A stretch of 64,000 bases of DNA, taken from positions 44,247,644-44,311,643 of the forward strand of contig CP141142.1 of NCBI GenBank assembly GCA_035235625.1, given 5' to 3'. Shown here one piece after another: positions 49,756-61,689 of the stretch (position 1 is its first letter; each line of letters starts with the position of its first letter). This stretch comes from Saururus chinensis. Its lineage: Eukaryota; Streptophyta; Magnoliopsida; Piperales; Saururaceae. A program made the position numbers and the translations under genes. A model generated the notes under the pieces. The model was not told where the DNA came from, searched no databases, and saw only the letters and a program-made list of their open reading frames with translations.

Positions 49756-50813
49756 ATGCATTATGATGCAGTGTTAGGTGATATGAATGTGTGATCAGAA
49801 AGTGATGCACCATGTAAATCTGTGATCTGAACGATCTCATTTCTAAGCTATCGTATTTTCTACGTTGACAGTGATATTAAAACCATTGCTGAGTGTTAAA
49901 ACTCACCCCTCTTTTGTGTTTTGATTTGGGGCTGCGTGGTGCGACACGTAGACGGACAGGATTGCCTTTTTGAGGAAAGGTCAGAGGTAGCTTGGGTGTG
50001 ATGATGGAGATCGTTGCGTGACTTATCATCGTTTATTTCATGCTTTATGTTCGAACCTTTGTGTAGGGTTCTTGGTTTGGATTTATGTCTTATACTACAG
50101 TTGTGATGCTTATGACTTATTTTGAGCCGGTGTGGGCTTTACTTAAACTAAGCTTGTGGGTTTGAGATTGTTGTTTACTTTGTGTTAAGCAACACCTTTT
50201 TCTTCCCTTTTAGTTACTCTTGCTCAAAGGATTGTGCGCACTTCGTGTTGCTGTTAATCGCCCGTGGTTAGGGTTAAGTCTTCCGCTAGATCGTTTTCTC
50301 AATGTTCACTTCGTCGCCCCCGAGCGCTTGACCGGCCCATGGACCGGGTTCGGCTCGGGTCGGGCATCGCCGGGGCGTGACAGTAGAGTTCTCCTAAAGC
50401 CTTTAAAATCTCAGCCCACCCCAAATGGGGAACTAACCAATGTTTCTATTTATAGTTAAGACAAGTAAGTGGGTTTGAAATGAGCTCAATAAAGGAATAA
50501 GTGAACTTATTAAGTGAAATGAACCAAAAACGAATTTGACAAAGCCTAAGTCCATTTAAGATGTTAAGTGAGGGTCGACGACCAAAAAGTTGGTATGTCG
50601 CCTGAGATGGCCATGGGTCCTAAGGTAGGGCCCACTTCCTTAATAAAAGGAACTACATGATAAATGACAATAATTAGACACTTAGTGGATTAAGCTAGAT
50701 ACTAATATTTTCTAACTAAAAATCAAAATAAACCCAAGAAAATTAGTAATTAAACTAAACTATCACATAAAATCAAAACAAAAAAAAAATAGTAAAACTT
50801 TACAGTTCTTACA

Positions 50814-51819
50814 AGAGCCTTGCCATGAACAAATCCAATTTAGGCAACTTGAACATCATAATGCTTTATCTCAACCAAGTGCACACAAAAGCTATTCTTT
50901 CCAATAAGGTCTTGAGGCCAGATGGCCGACCCTTGGGTCAAAGTTCCTCATCCCCTAGCGGACAAGGTTTATGACATGATGGTTAGCAACCCAACAAACC
51001 CTTCGTTGCAATTTTAGCGGCCAATAGTAAAGCTAAGCATCATACCAATAACTCATATATTTTAGCTTGCCAAGTCCCCTCCTATATAATATAAGAGATT
51101 TCTTGCATATTCTAAAGTACCAGCCAAAATAGTTGTACGAGCATAGTCCCTCTAAAGTTTGTCAAACGGCCCCAAAACACTCCACAAGACTCTCCAATGC
51201 TAAGGGGAGGGGACATCTTAAAACTCTTACATAACATGTTATTTAACCAAGTATCGCAACATGGTCAATTATGTTTACGTATCATTACGTATATTCTATG
51301 CAACATTATGCACACATATTATACAACATTGTGGGCCTTTTCCACAATATATGCATACAAGGTGTGCAACATTGCGAACTTCTTGTGACATATATATACT
51401 TACTATACAACACACCCACACATATGTGCCCTAACATATATCACCGGTAGTACATTTTACTGCCTCGTAACACTATAGCCTGGTCCGGCCCGGCCCTGGT
51501 TCAACACCATTCCCGGGTCACTCCCTGTGGGTAACTTCCTTCTTTCCAACATCGTGGCAGCAAATATCGTGCAACAAATTCCGTGAAAGCTGCCTGGCTT
51601 TGAAGCCGCTGTTTGGGAACGCAATGCCGGCTGGCTCGGCTATGCATTAGCTCCGCAGTCTTTGCAGAGCTGAGAGGGGCATGTCCGTGAAGCCAAACAC
51701 AGATAAGGGGTTATTTCGGACATTACAATATTATTTTCATGTTCCCTCCAATGGCTTTCTGCAGCTTTCCTTCATTTATTTCAGTCAGTAGTAGTAGGAG
51801 GACCAGAGGGTGAGAGTTC
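50814..51819. other. Intergenic region and promoter side of the NRL gene
   Basis: No open frame of known family. The last 340 bp, GC-richer than the surroundings, precede the NRL start codon and probably hold its promoter and leader; no convincing TATA box was singled out. Confidence 0.45.
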
Positions 51820-52644
51820 ATGAAAATGAAAATGGTGTCTGAAACCCAAACCGTGTCCTCCAAACGCCCGGCAAGCTCAAACTTATGCAATTCCACCGTC
51901 AGAAGGTAAGCTAGAGCGTAAGAAAAGATCATATCTTTCCCACATTCCAGTTGTTTAGTCTACTTGTTTACTGTCAGAAGCCTGGAACACATTTCATTCC
52001 ACAAATTTTAAGTTGTAACTATGGCAAATCCACCATTGAGTGCCCATTTTATAATTTTTCTATGTGGGTAGATTTTAGCTAAGGATGGGAGTGAAAGAAC
52101 GGTGTTACTTTTATATCAGAAGCTGTAGAGTTTTTTTTTTTTTGCTGAAAGGCCAGAGATTTATGAGTTTATTTCATTTCGACACTGTTGATCACTGAAG
52201 AAGCTTTTCTTCAGAGATTGGACAGTGTGCGTTTAAGTTCCGTAGATATATTTTGGACGGTAAAAAAAGCTTTCGTTGATGGGGTTCACATTATTTATTT
52301 TCACATAATCTGAAAAAAAATTCCCATTTTTTAGCCTTTTGGTTTGAAGATCAGAGTTTTTCGTAAGTCTTGGTAGGTGGTAGGATCAAATAGAATTTAT
52401 TTGTTAGGATCATATAGATTTCATAATTCGTCTTTTTCTTTTTAGCAATGAAGAAATTAGTTGAATATGATATGTTTGGATCTGAACTTGTTTGGCTTAC
52501 ACTGTTTTCCTATGTCTGAGTACCTTTATTCTACAATTTTCGAATTTAAATGAACAGTTTCCTACGAACAGTTTTGCAAATACTGTGTGTGTATATATAT
52601 ATATGTACTTTGTTATATTATTTGACGGGAGCCATGAGCCCGGG

Positions 52645-52697
<53 letters not shown>

Positions 52698-55600
52698 TTT
52701 GTTATATTATTTGACGGGAGCCTGGAGCACCAACTGCATTATTCTTATTCATGATTCTTTATTAGGGCCACCAAAGAGCATTTTTCTTGTTGTTTGAGCA
52801 ACTCTATAGCTGTTGACATTTTGCTTCATCAGTGTATTATTTTCACTAAAATAAGCATAGAAACAGAACCTATGCAAAAGCTACCATTAACAAAAAGATA
52901 CGTGTAGCTTGTTAAGTGTTCTGCGCTTTTGCAGGATATTCTCGGAAGTAGCGGGAGATATAATGCTTGATGTTGATGGACAATCCTTTCTGTTGCACAA
53001 GGTTTGTATGTGTTGCTTCAACCATTTTGTTTATTTGATCACTTCTATTTGTTAGCCATGTTAATTATCATACTTTTGACATTATATTTGGTCCTTATCC
53101 AACCTATTAGGATTAACAGTGGTATTCATATCAATCCTAGTATTACATTAATTTACACGCTGGTGATGTCATCCTTAGGATTGATGGGAAGCCATTTTCT
53201 TCATTCGATTTCCGTGATTATTTTTACATGTAAAAACTGGAGAGAAGCATTCAGGATTATTTAGCTGTTCACTGATAAATTTCTATGTTCAAATTTAAAT
53301 GCGGCTTGTGTTATATGTCAAGTTCAATCAGTACTTAAATACCATATTTTGAATTTTTTGCGTCTTTCCTTTCATGGAACTCTCTTGCTAAACACCTGTT
53401 TATTACCAACTTGAGCACTGTCGGCATTCTTAAGACTGCTAGCTGAAGTCCATTTTCTTTTTGTGCAGTTTCCTCTTGTCTCCTGCAGTGGAAAAATTCG
53501 GAAAATGGTGGCAGATGGAAAAGGTACAAACATTTCTAAGCTGCAACTTCCAAATGTACCAGGTGGGCCACAGACATTTGAGTTAGCGGCACAATTCTGC
53601 TATGGAACAGATTTTGAGATAAGAGTATCAAATGTGGCACACTTGCGATGTGCTGCCGAATACCTTGAAATGACTGAAGATTACAGAGAAGAAAATCTCA
53701 TATCAAGAACAGAAATATACCTGAGCGAAGTAGTGGCACAAAGTCTTGAAAAGTCAATTGAAGTCTTGTCAATGTGTCAGACTCTTCTCCCAATCTCAGA
53801 GGAAGTAGGTCTTGTTGATAGATGCATAGATGCTATTGCATCTAATGCTTGTAAGGAGCAACTGGTATCTGGCTTATCACGCTTGGAATGCGACGGTGTA
53901 CTTTCTAAGCCAAAAATGGATGGTAGAGAGTGGTGGGTGGAAGATCTTTCGGTACTAAAGATTGATTTTTACAAGCGAGTGATTGCTTTGATGAGGAAAA
54001 TAGGTGTTCGACCAGATACCATCACTTCATCCCTTATTCATTATGCACAAAATACTTTAAAAGATGTAGGAAAGCGCCAAACCTGTGATCCAGCAAGGAT
54101 GAAACAGAGCCCAAGAACAGTCCCAGAAAAGGCACAGAGTGTAATTCTAGACACACTTGTTAATCTGTTACCTGCAGAAAAAGGGGCGTCAATCCCACTG
54201 GGATTTCTATTTGGATTGCTTAGGATGACCATCATGGTGGGATCATCTGATGCATGTCGACTTGAGCTTGAGAGGAGAATTAGTTTCCAGTTAGAACTAG
54301 TTGCTCTGGATGATCTATTGATTCCTTCAGCCCAGTCTGGAGATTCACTCTTTGATACCGATACTGTACATAGGATATTGGTTAACTTTCTGCAGTGGAT
54401 TGAAGAGGAAGAACCAGATGAGTCTCCACTACCTAATGGTTATGAATCAGACGGTCTCGTGACTTCTGCAAATCACAGTTCCGTTCTGAAAGTTGGCCGA
54501 CTTATAGATATGTACCTGGCGGAGATTGCACCTGATCCGTATCTGAAGCTGCAGAAGTTTATGGCAATCATTGAGCTCTTACCAGATTATGCACGAGTTA
54601 TTGATGATGGACTCTACAGAGCTATAGATATATATTTAAAGGTATCTTCCATAAAACTCGACAAATTTCTACAGAGGTTCTTGTAAAACAAAAACAAAAA
54701 ATTACACAGGTAGAATTCTGTTTGATAAGCATTTAACTCAATTTCGCTTGTGCATACTTAGTCTTTGTTTTAGTGTACAAGCAATAATTGCATCAGATAA
54801 CTGCTATATAATTAGTAGCTTCCAATGGTTTTGCTGAGGGAGTTAGTTGAGGATATTTGCAGACACTCATGATGATTTGAACGTGAATATGATGATAAAT
54901 GGAACTCAAATTGCGAGATATGCATGTCATATCTTGTTGCTAGCTTGCCATGGCATGGAAGTGTTATAGTGGCCCAATAATCATCAGAAACAATGGAAGG
55001 CAAGATCTAGACGAGAACATCATCATCATCATTGTGGATTCATTTTAGGGGTCTGCCCCTCAGTTGTAGATGAAAGAAAATATGTTCTGTGGGTATAATG
55101 TGATTGGTGGATGTAAAAAATCTCTAAATTGTGGAATAATATTGATGGATGTGCAAATGGGCTCTTGTTAGGAGGGCATTAAGTGGACAAACAAAAGTAG
55201 GTCCGTGGTCTTTTTATCAACTTTAACATTGATTTATGATTCTTTTTCTTTTTTCACTCAAAATCTTGTCTGATCTCTTTCTGTGACATTAATATGACAG
55301 GCACATCCATCTTTAACCGAATCTGAGTGTAGAAAACTTTGCGGTCTAATTGACTGCCAGAAACTCTCCCAAGAAGCATCAAGTCATGCTGCACAGAACG
55401 ACCGCCTTCCTGTCCAGATGACAGTGCGGGTGCTCTATTTTGAGCAGCTGCAGCTAAAGAACGCCCTTGGAAATGTTCCAGGAGACACATTTTTATCACA
55501 GAGGATCAGCAGTGGGATCCCTAGCGCAGCCATGTCCCCGCGCGACAATTATGCATCCCTACGCAGGGAGAATCGCGAACTTAAGTTGGAGATCTCGAGA

Positions 55601-55819
55601 ATGAGGGTGAGGTTAAGTGAGCTGGAGAAGGAGCAGATGCTGCTGAAGCAAGGGATGGTGGGTAAGTCTGGTAATGGGAAGACATTGTTTGAAACACTCT
55701 CAAAAAGTATTGGAAAGATTGGCATGTTTGGTGTGACCACTAGTGGTAAGCGATCCAAGTGCATTAGAGGGCAGGGATCAGAGTGCAAGAGTGGTAGGAG
55801 GAGAAACTCAATCACATGA
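51820..55819 (+). CDS. NPH3/RPT2-like (NRL) BTB protein
   Basis: Four exons, 51820-51905, 52935-53001, 53469-54641 and 55301-55819, all GT-AG with compatible phases: 1845 bp, 614 aa. The N-terminal BTB/POZ domain (about residues 31-130) contains DVDGQSFLLHKFPLVSCSGK. The NPH3 domain (about 203-495) contains EWWVEDLSVLKIDFYKRVI, EKGASIPLGFLFGLLR, DGLYRAIDIYLKAHP and DCQKLSQEASSHAAQ. A coiled coil follows (about 525-560, ENRELKLEISRMRVRLSELE). The protein ends GRRRNSIT. NRL proteins act at the plasma membrane as CUL3 E3 adaptors or scaffolds in phototropin signalling and auxin-transporter polarity. ATG codons at 51820, 51826 and 51832 are in frame; the first is chosen. I cannot assign the exact NRL subclade. 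Confidence 0.93.
52608..52722. repeat. Duplicated 26-bp sequence flanking a palindrome and a (TA)n microsatellite
   Basis: ctttgttatattatttgacg plus ggagcc occurs at 52608-52633 and again at 52697-52722. Between them lie a perfect 16-bp palindrome, atgagcccgggctcat (52634-52649), and about 24 TA repeats to 52695. All are in NRL intron 1. Confidence 0.9.
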
Positions 55820-58800
55820 GAGGATATTCAGCTTTACTATCAGACTCCCTTCATTCTGATGTCAAACTAATTGTTTCCGGGATCAATTTATGTTAACAAC
55901 AGAAAAGAAGTCGTGAACACCAATTTTATTAAGATTTCGAAATTTAAGATTGGGTAACTCTTATTTTAATTGTATTAAGAAAGATGTGGGAAGGGCGAGG
56001 ATGGCATTCCAACCATTTTTTTTGTACTGGGTAATTCAATATCTATATTATGGATTGAAATGCAAGGTCTATTGTATTCACCAGACACTTCCAAATACCA
56101 ATCATGTTATGCCCAAAATTTACAAGAATCAACTTCAATGTGTTGTGTGCCAAGAAAAGAAAAAAAAGTGAGCTGTAACATTTTAATTTGCTTGTTAGGG
56201 ACTAGAAGACATTACATCCATCCCCCCAACTATGATGATAATTATGCTCAAGTTTTTTGCATATGAGAATTGAGATGGACCATGCCATTTCTGCTGGACC
56301 AATCTAGCAATCTGAAAGGTCCAGGTTTCTGCAAAGATTAAAAATCTGGTCCGTGTTAATGTAGAGCTGTAATTTCTTTGGGGCAGATTGTGACACCCTT
56401 TTGCATGCCAACGATCGATGGTGTGAATTTACGATTAAATAGTGTTGACAATAGAAGAGTACATTATCTTTAGAACAAGAGAATAAAACGAACACGGTAA
56501 GTTACAACTAAAGAATCCTATCTGCTAGGTTGCCTGACTGATGAAGATACGCTTGAGAAAATATGACTCTCCCGGTAAGAAATGTAATATCGGAGAAGTT
56601 CTTAATTTTCCAAATGTGAACATGTGGGTGTTGGATATAACTTTTTTATAAAAAATAAATAAAGTCAAAATTCAAAGACTAAAGATTTTAGAGTTTGATT
56701 AACTCTAAATGAAACCAAAATTTTAAAACAAACAAAGTTTTAAAGTAAACAAAGTTCAAAGAAAGAAAAAAAGAAGTCAAATTTAATCCTACATCTGTAG
56801 GAATAGGCTAAGTTTTTTTAATAAAAAAAGATTATGTGAGAACCTCGTGAAGCCCCCTTATACTTAAAGTTAGCTACAAAACTTAACTTAGCTAAGAGAG
56901 GCTTCGTTTACCTCACGTAGCCACATTAAAATAATTATTAAATCAAAAATTAAAATTATAAAAAACTATGTGAGACCCATGAATCTCATATTAAAATAGC
57001 AATAAAATTAAAATAAGTAAAAAGTTAAGTGAGACTCATAGTCCCATGTTAATTTTTACTTTTAAAAATATTTAGTCATGAAAGACTAAAATGGCTCAAA
57101 ACACAAAAAATTAAATTTTAAAAAAAAATTCAAAGAAATTACATAGAAAACCCTCATGGGCCCTACATAGAAAGCGGGAAGATTAAGTTAGAGCCCCAAT
57201 ACTTGATACCTTACTTCAAACTAAACAACTTGAATGAAATGATAAAATTTAAAAAAAAAACAAAGATATAAAAGATAAATGCACAAAGAGAGTGATGGAG
57301 TTAGGGGGGGACTAAGTTAAAGGTACAAAAATTGCTTTTACCACACTTTTCACTAACTCACTCCCCACTAACTAATTAGATTCTCAATAACTATCCCACT
57401 AACTTACTCTCTACTTCACATAAATTACCCCTCTAACTTACCACCTATTACTTTACTTAATAATATAATTTCAATGTTATAAATATTCATTTATAATAAT
57501 AGGAAAGGGTTTTTGGCCTTAAAGCCTAAGAGACCTTCAAAAAAAAAAATTTCAAAGCCCATCACCCACCAAATGATGTTTAGATATATCAAAAGCTTTG
57601 ATTTTTTAAAAGTTAAAAGAAGTTTGAAGGATTGGAAGACAAATAGAAGTGCTACATCACATATCAAAAACTCTTATTTTTTAGGAGTATTTTTTTCTTT
57701 TTTTTAATAAATTTAAAGTTGCTTTCTTCATTTTTTTCATCTAATCAAAGTGTTTCAAAAATTAATTAATCACCAATACTTAACTTCAAATTGCAAAGAG
57801 TAATTTTAATTAGTCAAGAGAAGGTTATCCCACATATTAAAATAAAGTTATTCTCTATATATTGCAATGAAAAGATTATCTAATCCCTTCTCCTAACTTG
57901 TGCATAAGAAACTACCAAAATTCATCAATAGTGGGAATTAACGAGTTTGACCTTGTTAGTTGAATAACTTCCTAAATATATAAAATATAAGATAAAGTCA
58001 ATGTAATTGGATAGTAGACGAAAAAATCTTTAAAATATTATTAAAAATACATGAATTATAGATGAAGGAGATATGATCATTCAAAATTAAACATGGTGAG
58101 CAGGGCTCTTTTACATGAATTAAACATACAATTGTGTTATTTACTTTGCTCTATGGCCCCGATTAAGTAAGGTGACTGAAATTGAGTCTTGGAAGCTTAA
58201 TTGGGTTCTTTAATAAGGTCCAATTTTGCTAAAATCTTTAGGAGATTAAGAATCCTAGTGGGATTAGCCTAACCGTGAAAATGGGGTTGCAGGAGAGTAA
58301 TACAAGCATCATCCTCATGATTATAAAAAATAATTTAGAACTTATTTGAGGGGGGCTTTGGCGAGCCCATACTTATACAAACTTTTTCTTTTTATAGTTA
58401 CTTATATAAATAATTAATTTACCTACAAAATCTCTTATCTGCCCCACATCAAAATATATTTTTTTACCAAATAAAGGTTTTTATCCATTCCAAATTAATA
58501 ATTCTATTTGACATTTTTTTTATTCTATATTAATTATTCAATTTAAGAATTAAGTATTTAAAAATAAATATTATAAACTTATTTTTCTTCCTATAAATAT
58601 GAGTTTTATTATTTATTTTAGCAAAGAGAGAGAGTGAAGAGGGAGAAAAAAAAGAGAAGAGAGAGAGAGAGTGGAGAGAGAGAAGAGAGAGACTGAAAAG
58701 GGAGAGAGTGAAGAGAGAGAGAGAAAAAAGAGAAGAGAGAGTAAATAGTGGGTAAAGAATGAGTTTGATATAATAGTATTAATTTCATATTTGAGAAGGA

Positions 58801-60149
58801 TGAAATATTTTTTAAAAGAGTCTAAATTAGTAAATAATTTTTTTAATTATTATTTAAATAAATTTTTTTCAACAAATATAATTATAAATATGGGATGGAA
58901 CCTGGAAGGAGTAATTTAAAAGGGTGAAAGAAAGCAAACAATAAAGTGTGGGGAAGTAACGGCGTAAGTAAGCGATTCCGGAGGTGGGAATAGAGCGTTC
59001 TTTGGCATTACGCAGGGAAAAAACCGTGGCAACTTCGTAATTGTGCCTGACAGGCGTGTTCCCTCAATGTCAGAGATGGACGGATTGTGACACGGAACTC
59101 AAGAAAGAAGTGCAATCATGAAACGCTTCGGTCAAATCTGTTCCTTTAACGGCTTCGAACGAAGTTAGATCTCTGGTGGCTGTAAAATTACATGAATGAC
59201 CTCCTTCGTCAATAGTATGAACCGTACCCCTTATTCAAACAAACAATAAATAGTCAGGAGACAGACAGGAGCCAAGCCAGTTCCATTCGTCGGCTAAGTT
59301 CTCATAACGCTTACGCTGAGCCAAATTTTTGTGATCAAGTCCCATTAACGTGAACCCGGGCGTACTTATTTTCCCATGTGGAAAGCCAGTTGATATTCCT
59401 ACTTCAAGTGTTTTTTCACCGAATGCCCATGCCCATTTTAACTTTTGATTTGATAAAAAAATGTGAGTCATATTTGACTACGGAGATTAATTTTTGCCTA
59501 TCTAATTAAAGGTTATAATAGATTTATAAAGCAAAAGTAGAATAGGAATTATTATTTTTGTATATAAATGGTGGGGGCATCATGAGCTCTCATATTTTGA
59601 TTCAATAGCATATGTTAGGAGCAGGCAGCTCTTAATCACCCACTTGCCCTCTAAAATGCACACTATCAGATTGAAATTAGGAAGCTCGTGTCACTGTGCT
59701 GATGAGCTTGAGCCCTCAAGCATAATACCTTTTTCCATTGTCCAATGCATTCAAATAATTGGTAATTGTAAAACCCTTAATTTGATCCTGGCCCTTGAAT
59801 CATTGCCCAAAATGCACACTTTTTACGAACTGCATTTAAATTTTTTCCATTTTGTGATTATGTCAATATCCAATGCATTCAAATGAATGGGTAATTGTAA
59901 CACTTTTTTTTTTGCTGGGCCAATGAATCCTTGCCCAAAATGCACTTCTTATGAAGTTGGAAGCGGAAAAAATGGGACTACATCCCACAAGGGGGTAAAT
60001 AAGCCAAAGTAATCATGGGCAGTCGGGCATAAGGGGCAAACACCAATCTGTATGTGTCATCGGACGACCAAAATTCGATAAGGTACGATACCCAGAATCA
60101 CGTAGTTACGCACGAGGGTCACTTCAAATAATGAATCAAAGTAACTTTT
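55820..60149. other. Intergenic; GA-rich microsatellite at 58624-58741, no gene recognised
   Basis: The first few hundred bases hold the NRL 3' UTR. The rest is AT-rich. An interrupted (GA)n block lies at 58624-58741. Frames of 60-80 codons here show no family signature. Two similar stretches near 59700-59840 and 59870-59960 (caatgcattcaaat, aatgcact) suggest a small local duplication. Confidence 0.45.
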
Positions 60150-60304
60150 ATTTTGGGAAAATTATTAAAATAATAATTAAAAAAATATTTATTAAAATAG
60201 ATTATTTTTTTCCAAAGTGGTGTTTCTTTTTGCTATGTAGGCACCAACTAAGCAGTTAGCGCTAGCGTGGCTTTTTTTTTTTAATTTTTAAGTTAATTTC
60301 GTCA

Positions 60305-60550
60305 TTTAGAACGACGAAATTGGTTTCAAAACGATTTTGTCGTTCTAAACGACGAAACCGTTTTGTAACTTGACACGATTTCGTAGTTCTGAACGATGAA
60401 ATCAACTTAAGCTGATTTCATCGTTCTGAACGACAAAACTCCCACACTTAGCCCATTTCGTCCTTCGGTCTCGACAACAACATTGATTTCGTCGTTCTAA
60501 ATGACGAAATCACCTTAAGTTGATTTCGTCGTTCAAAATAACGAAATTAT
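60305..60550. repeat. Array of self-complementary gatttcgtcgttc modules
   Basis: At least five imperfect palindromes of about 25 bp, with consensus gatttcgtcgttc then the complement gaacgacgaaatc, at about 60334-60359, 60377-60402, 60414-60439, 60484-60511 and 60522-60547. Spacers such as aacttaagct are also partly palindromic, so adjacent modules form larger foldbacks. Probably the terminal or subterminal region of a MULE-type DNA transposon. Confidence 0.7.
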
Positions 60551-60596
60551 CGTCGTTTTATCTCGCGCATCAGCTCCGCCTCCATTCGGGTTTCCA

Positions 60597-60863
60597 ATGA
60601 GTTTTCAGATCAGTGCTACGCTCCGCCGCCTCCAGGCTTCCGTCGTCCGGCCCACCGCCTGTCTCGCCTCCTCCGGTCCTACCTCCTCTCCGATTTTCAG
60701 TGAGTTTTCCAGTCAATTCTACACTCTGTCGCCTCTAGGCTTTCGTCATCTGGCTCACCGCCAATCTCGCCTCCTCCAGCCCGCCGCCAGTCTCGCCTCC
60801 TCCGGCCCACCGCTGGTCCAGCCTCCTCTTCCCCACCGCCTTCGCCATTGGCCCTTATTCTAA
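60597..60863 (+). other. Open frame with internal duplication, doubtful
   Basis: 88 codons, rich in Ser, Pro, Ala and Leu. About 60597-60690 and 60697-60795 are diverged repeats of each other (ttcagatcagtgctac against ttccagtcaattctac; cgcctc(c/t)aggc). It lies between the palindromic array and the MULE-like frame. No known domain; more likely transposon leader than a gene. Confidence 0.25.
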
Positions 60864-61337
60864 CCACGCCAATTTCGTCCCCATTTCGTGGTACCCTAAT
60901 TCCTTTATTTTTTTAATAATTACTTTAAAAGTTTGTTGATTGAAAGTATGTGCTTAAATTAATATTTGCTACATGTCTAGAGAATTTGGTTTGTGACATT
61001 GCATGGTTTGTGACATTAATTCGGTATTTTGGTGTAACGTGTGATTTGGATGGTTTAGTTAAAAATGAGCATTTTTTGTTGAGTGGCTTTAGATGTTTTT
61101 TTTACGGCTTATATGGTTTGTGACATTGCATGCGTTCTTGCATCAATTGTGTAATTTTATTGATTAAGAAATTTGCTCATTAATATAAAGTATTCATGAT
61201 ATGCTTATATACTTGGTAAATCTATTAGTTTCTATGCGTATATATTTTGAAAATATATTAGTTAGGGTAGATATTAGTATTAGTTTGCTTAATCTAATAT
61301 TAATTTAATTTATTATTTATGAATTAATTGAATAGAA

Positions 61338-61634
61338 ATGACAAAAAAAATAATTAGTTTTTTAATTAACTACGACAGACGCATAGAAGGATTATTAATT
61401 AAGAAACCGTTTACATTTAATGAATTTGAGATGCACGTAGCAAGCAAGGTTGGGTTGGATCGAAGAAGATGGAAAATTACTATCAAATGTAATATTCCGT
61501 TTTATGGATCGAGAATGATACTAATGTGCATAAATGATGATGCATCAATAGCTTCTATGTTTCACCACTCATGTGACAAAATTTCTTTCAAGTTATTTCT
61601 CGAAAAAGAGGCCCGAGTAACTAGTAAAAGGTGA
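61338..61634 (+). pseudogene. MULE transposase N-terminal fragment
   Basis: 98 codons. The pattern TFNEFEMHVASKVGLDRRRW, then KITIKCNIPF, MILMCINDDASIASMF and SFKLFLEKE resembles the PB1-like N-terminal region of plant MuDR/MULE transposases. A Ser/His/Arg-rich tail follows in the next bases. The zinc-finger, DDE and SWIM parts are absent, so this is a fragment at most. Assignment is by pattern only. Confidence 0.5.
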
Positions 61635-61689
61635 AGTAGTTCACATAGGAGCTCTCACAGGAGCTCGGATAGAAATGTGAACAATGAAA

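Larger units (their letters stand above)
46710..50382 (+). mobile_element. Solo LTR, 3673 bp, plus orientation
   Basis: Begins TGTAAGGACCCTCATC and ends ATCGCCGGGGCGTGACA, flanked by gtaga (46705-46709 and 50383-50387). It has a TATA box at 47131-47141 (actataaaagg). It is the same family as 33486-36849, in the opposite direction, and about 309 bp longer mainly because of more minisatellite copies. No internal retroelement sequence adjoins it. Confidence 0.87.
46395..50813 (-). mobile_element. LTR fragment, minus orientation, split by a solo LTR
   Basis: On the minus strand starts TGTAAGAACTGTAAAG at 50813 and has a TATA-like ctataaataga near 50450. It continues across the nested solo LTR (46710-50382) to about 46395, where it abuts the gypsy remnant. 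The far end looks truncated. Confidence 0.5.

Noticed and set aside
53463..54686. 407-codon frame taken as a complete gene
   Set aside because: It is the third exon of the NRL gene read with a few intron bases at each end. BTB and NPH3 domains continue into flanking exons with proper splice sites.
59235..59471. 78-codon minus-strand frame in the intergenic region
   Set aside because: No recognised motif, no splice or promoter context, and composition like the surroundings.
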